From contig CAVWLA010000001.1 in the NCBI GenBank assembly GCA_963755825.1, positions 558,001 to 622,000 on the forward strand: a DNA stretch of 64,000 nt, written 5' to 3'. The notes under the pieces are model-generated. The model had not been told where the DNA came from. It searched no databases and worked only from the letters and a program-made list of their open reading frames with translations. Source of the DNA: DATBQN01 sp963755825 (GTDB taxonomy: Bacteria; Acidobacteriota; Thermoanaerobaculia; Multivoradales; UBA5704). Below, piece after piece: positions 62,201-64,000 of the stretch. A program made the position numbers and the translations under genes. How positions within the stretch are numbered: position 1 is the stretch's first letter; the number at the start of each line of letters is the position of its first letter.

Positions 62201-64000
62201 ATGGCGACGACCGAAAGCTCCGACCGAATTCTCGAGCTCCCTGCCGACCGGCTGCAGGCGCTCGCCGCGCGGCTCAAGGCCCGCCAGGGGAGGCCGCGCA
62301 TCGCGCCGCGGGCTCACGACGGGCGACCGATCCCGCTCTCCTACTCGCAGGAGCGTCTCTGGTTTCTCGATCAGCTGGAGCCGGGGACGGCCTTCTACAA
62401 CATCCCCGGCGCCTCGCGCCTCCTGGGGAAGGTCTCGCTGCCGGCGCTCGCCGCGGCGCTCGACGAGCTGGTGCGGCGGCACGAGTCGCTGCGCACCACC
62501 TTCGGCGACGACGCCGGGCGCCCCTTCCAGATCGTCTCGGCGCCGGCGCCCGTCTTCCTGCCGCTGGTCGACCTCGCGGCGCTCCCCGTCGAGCGGCGCG
62601 AGGAGGAGCTGCCGCGCCTCGTCGAGCTGGAGACCCGGCGCGCCTTCGACCTCGCCCGCGGCCCGCTCCTGCGGGTGGAGCTGCTCAGCGCCGGCGCCGA
62701 GGACCACGCCGTCGTCTACACCATGCACCACATCCTCTCCGACGGCTGGTCGTCGATCGTCTTCATGAGCGAGGTGGCGGCGCTCTACGGCGCTTTCTCC
62801 GCTGGCCGGCCGTCGCCGCTGCCGCCACTCGCCATCCAGTATCCCGACTACGCCATCTGGCAGCGCTCGTACCTGTCGGGCGCGGTGCTCGAGCAGCACC
62901 TCTCCTACTGGCGCGAGCGCCTCCGTGGCAGCTCCGGGCTCGAGCTGCCGGGCGACCGGCCGCGGCCGGCGGTGGAGACCTTCCGCGGCACCGCGCGGCT
63001 GGTCAGCCCCGGCGAGGCGACGACGCGCGCGCTCCACGAGCTCAGCCGGCGCGAGGGGACGTCGCTCTTCATGACCCTCCTCGCCGCCTTCAAGACCCTC
63101 CTCTGCCGCTACACCGGGCAGACCGACATCCCCATCGGCTCGCCGATCGCCAACCGCACCCGGCGCGAGGTCGAAGGGGTGATCGGCTTCTTCTCGAACA
63201 CCATCGTGCTGCGCAGCGACCTCGCCGGCGATCCCACCTTCCGCGAGCTGCTGGGGCGGGTGCGCGAGGTGACGCTGGGGGCCTACTCGCACGAGGACCT
63301 CCCCTTCGAGCGCATCGTCGAAGAGGTGCAGCCCGATCGCGACATGAGCCGCAACCCGCTCTTCCAGATCATGTGCGTGCTGCAGAACCAGCCGCGGTCG
63401 GCGATCCCGGCGGGCGACCTGGTGATGGCGCCGCTGGCGGCGAGCCTGGGGTCAGCGAAGTTCGACCTGACGATCTTCTGGCGCGAGGAGGGTGGGGACC
63501 TGCACGGCATGGTCGAGCACAACACCGACCTCTTCGACGAGACGACGATCCGCCGCTTCTACGCCCAGCTCGAGGCGGTGCTGCGCGAGGTCGGCCGCGA
63601 CCCGGGGCGCCGGCTCTCCGAGCTCCCCTTGGTCGCGGCGTCCGAGCGCCATCAGCTGCTCTACGAGTGGAACGCGACGGCGGCCGCGGCGGCGCCGCGC
63701 GCCGTCCACGAGTGGGTGGAGGCGCAGGTGGCGCGGACGCCCGCCGACCTCGCCGTCGTCTTCGGTGAGGAGAGCCTGACCTACGAGGAGCTCAACCGGC
63801 GCGCCAACCGGATGGCCCATGGTCTGCGGCGGCGGGGGGTCGCCAGCGAGCGGCTGGTGGGGATCTGCGTCGAGCGCTCGCTCGACATGGCGGTCGCGGC
63901 GCTCGCCGTGCCCAAGGCCGGCGGCGCCCTGGTGGCGCTCGATCCGGCCTACCCGCGCGACCGCCTGGCGACGATCATCGACGACGCCGGTCTCGCCGTC
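62201..64000 (+). CDS. NRPS-4: nonribosomal peptide synthetase, N-terminal part, runs off the right edge
   Basis: 600 residues are visible. The first 35 or so (MATTESSDRILELPADRLQALAARLKAR) form a probable helical docking element similar in style to that of NRPS-3. A C domain follows (about residues 43-490) with SYSQERLWFLDQL, HHILSDGWSS and HEDLPFERIVEEV; its usual FFVNT block reads FFSNT. An adenylation domain starts near residue 505 (LTYEELNRRANRMAHGL, then KAGGALVALDPAYPRDRL) and is cut by the window end before its specificity residues. Position and spacing make it the next protein in the NRPS-2/NRPS-3 line. Whether it carries the releasing thioesterase cannot be seen. Confidence 0.93.
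   Translation, partial: MATTESSDRILELPADRLQALAARLKARQGRPRIAPRAHDGRPIPLSYSQERLWFLDQLEPGTAFYNIPGASRLLGKVSLPALAAALDELVRRHESLRTTFGDDAGRPFQIVSAPAPVFLPLVDLAALPVERREEELPRLVELETRRAFDLARGPLLRVELLSAGAEDHAVVYTMHHILSDGWSSIVFMSEVAALYGAFSAGRPSPLPPLAIQYPDYAIWQRSYLSGAVLEQHLSYWRERLRGSSGLELPGDRPRPAVETFRGTARLVSPGEATTRALHELSRREGTSLFMTLLAAFKTLLCRYTGQTDIPIGSPIANRTRREVEGVIGFFSNTIVLRSDLAGDPTFRELLGRVREVTLGAYSHEDLPFERIVEEVQPDRDMSRNPLFQIMCVLQNQPRSAIPAGDLVMAPLAASLGSAKFDLTIFWREEGGDLHGMVEHNTDLFDETTIRRFYAQLEAVLREVGRDPGRRLSELPLVAASERHQLLYEWNATAAAAAPRAVHEWVEAQVARTPADLAVVFGEESLTYEELNRRANRMAHGLRRRGVASERLVGICVERSLDMAVAALAVPKAGGALVALDPAYPRDRLATIIDDAGLAV

Overview
The window comes from a very GC-rich bacterium, most likely an Acidobacteriota member. 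The main clue is a pair of ADOP-type permeases ('acidobacterial duplicated orphan permease': MacB/FtsX-like, about 800 residues, no ATPase gene beside them). Nearly all codons end in G or C, so most frames stay open and long antisense ORFs are common; these are not genes. About 53 kb of the 64 kb encodes nonribosomal peptide synthetases (NRPSs).

Layout. Positions 1-968 (minus) hold the N-terminal part of a fatty acyl-AMP ligase (FAAL). An AT-rich divergent promoter region separates it from a plus-strand operon at 1123-6972: an Asp-box beta-propeller protein, a Tat-exported flavin amine oxidase and an ADOP permease. Positions 6973-7651 are noncoding and contain twelve 21-bp tandem repeats. NRPS-1 (7652-26764, six modules) begins with only the C-terminal half of a condensation domain. 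It is followed by a second, paralogous set: beta-propeller protein (26868), ADOP permease (28682) and amine oxidase (31228). A minus-strand SDR oxidoreductase (32863-33642) is divergent from NRPS-2 (33824-49816), NRPS-3 (49883-62176) and NRPS-4 (62201 to beyond the window), which form one operon.

How it may work. NRPS-2 starts with a free carrier domain upstream of its first condensation domain. Together with the FAAL this suggests lipo-initiation. Reading the ten-residue adenylation codes by eye gives, for NRPS-2: Ser, Thr, unknown, Gly; and for NRPS-3: Thr, unknown small/aliphatic, Leu-like. NRPS-1 reads: Val-like, acidic-pocket (perhaps basic substrate), hydrophobic, Val/Ile-like, Val-like, acidic-pocket. 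No epimerase, thioesterase, MbtH or phosphopantetheinyl transferase is visible; release must lie beyond 64000 or elsewhere.

The most interesting feature is two PAPS-type sulfotransferase domains built into the assembly line. One directly follows the Ser module of NRPS-2, the other the first Thr module of NRPS-3, and both sit behind the same unusual carrier-domain subtype. A second Thr module in NRPS-2 has an ordinary carrier and no sulfotransferase. I infer on-line O-sulfation of a beta-hydroxy aminoacyl or peptidyl thioester, either retained or eliminated to dehydroalanine/dehydrobutyrine by analogy with CurM of curacin biosynthesis. Other irregularities are a condensation-condensation tandem in NRPS-3 that looks like an internal duplication, and a terminal condensation domain in NRPS-2 followed by what looks like a scrap of an adenylation domain.
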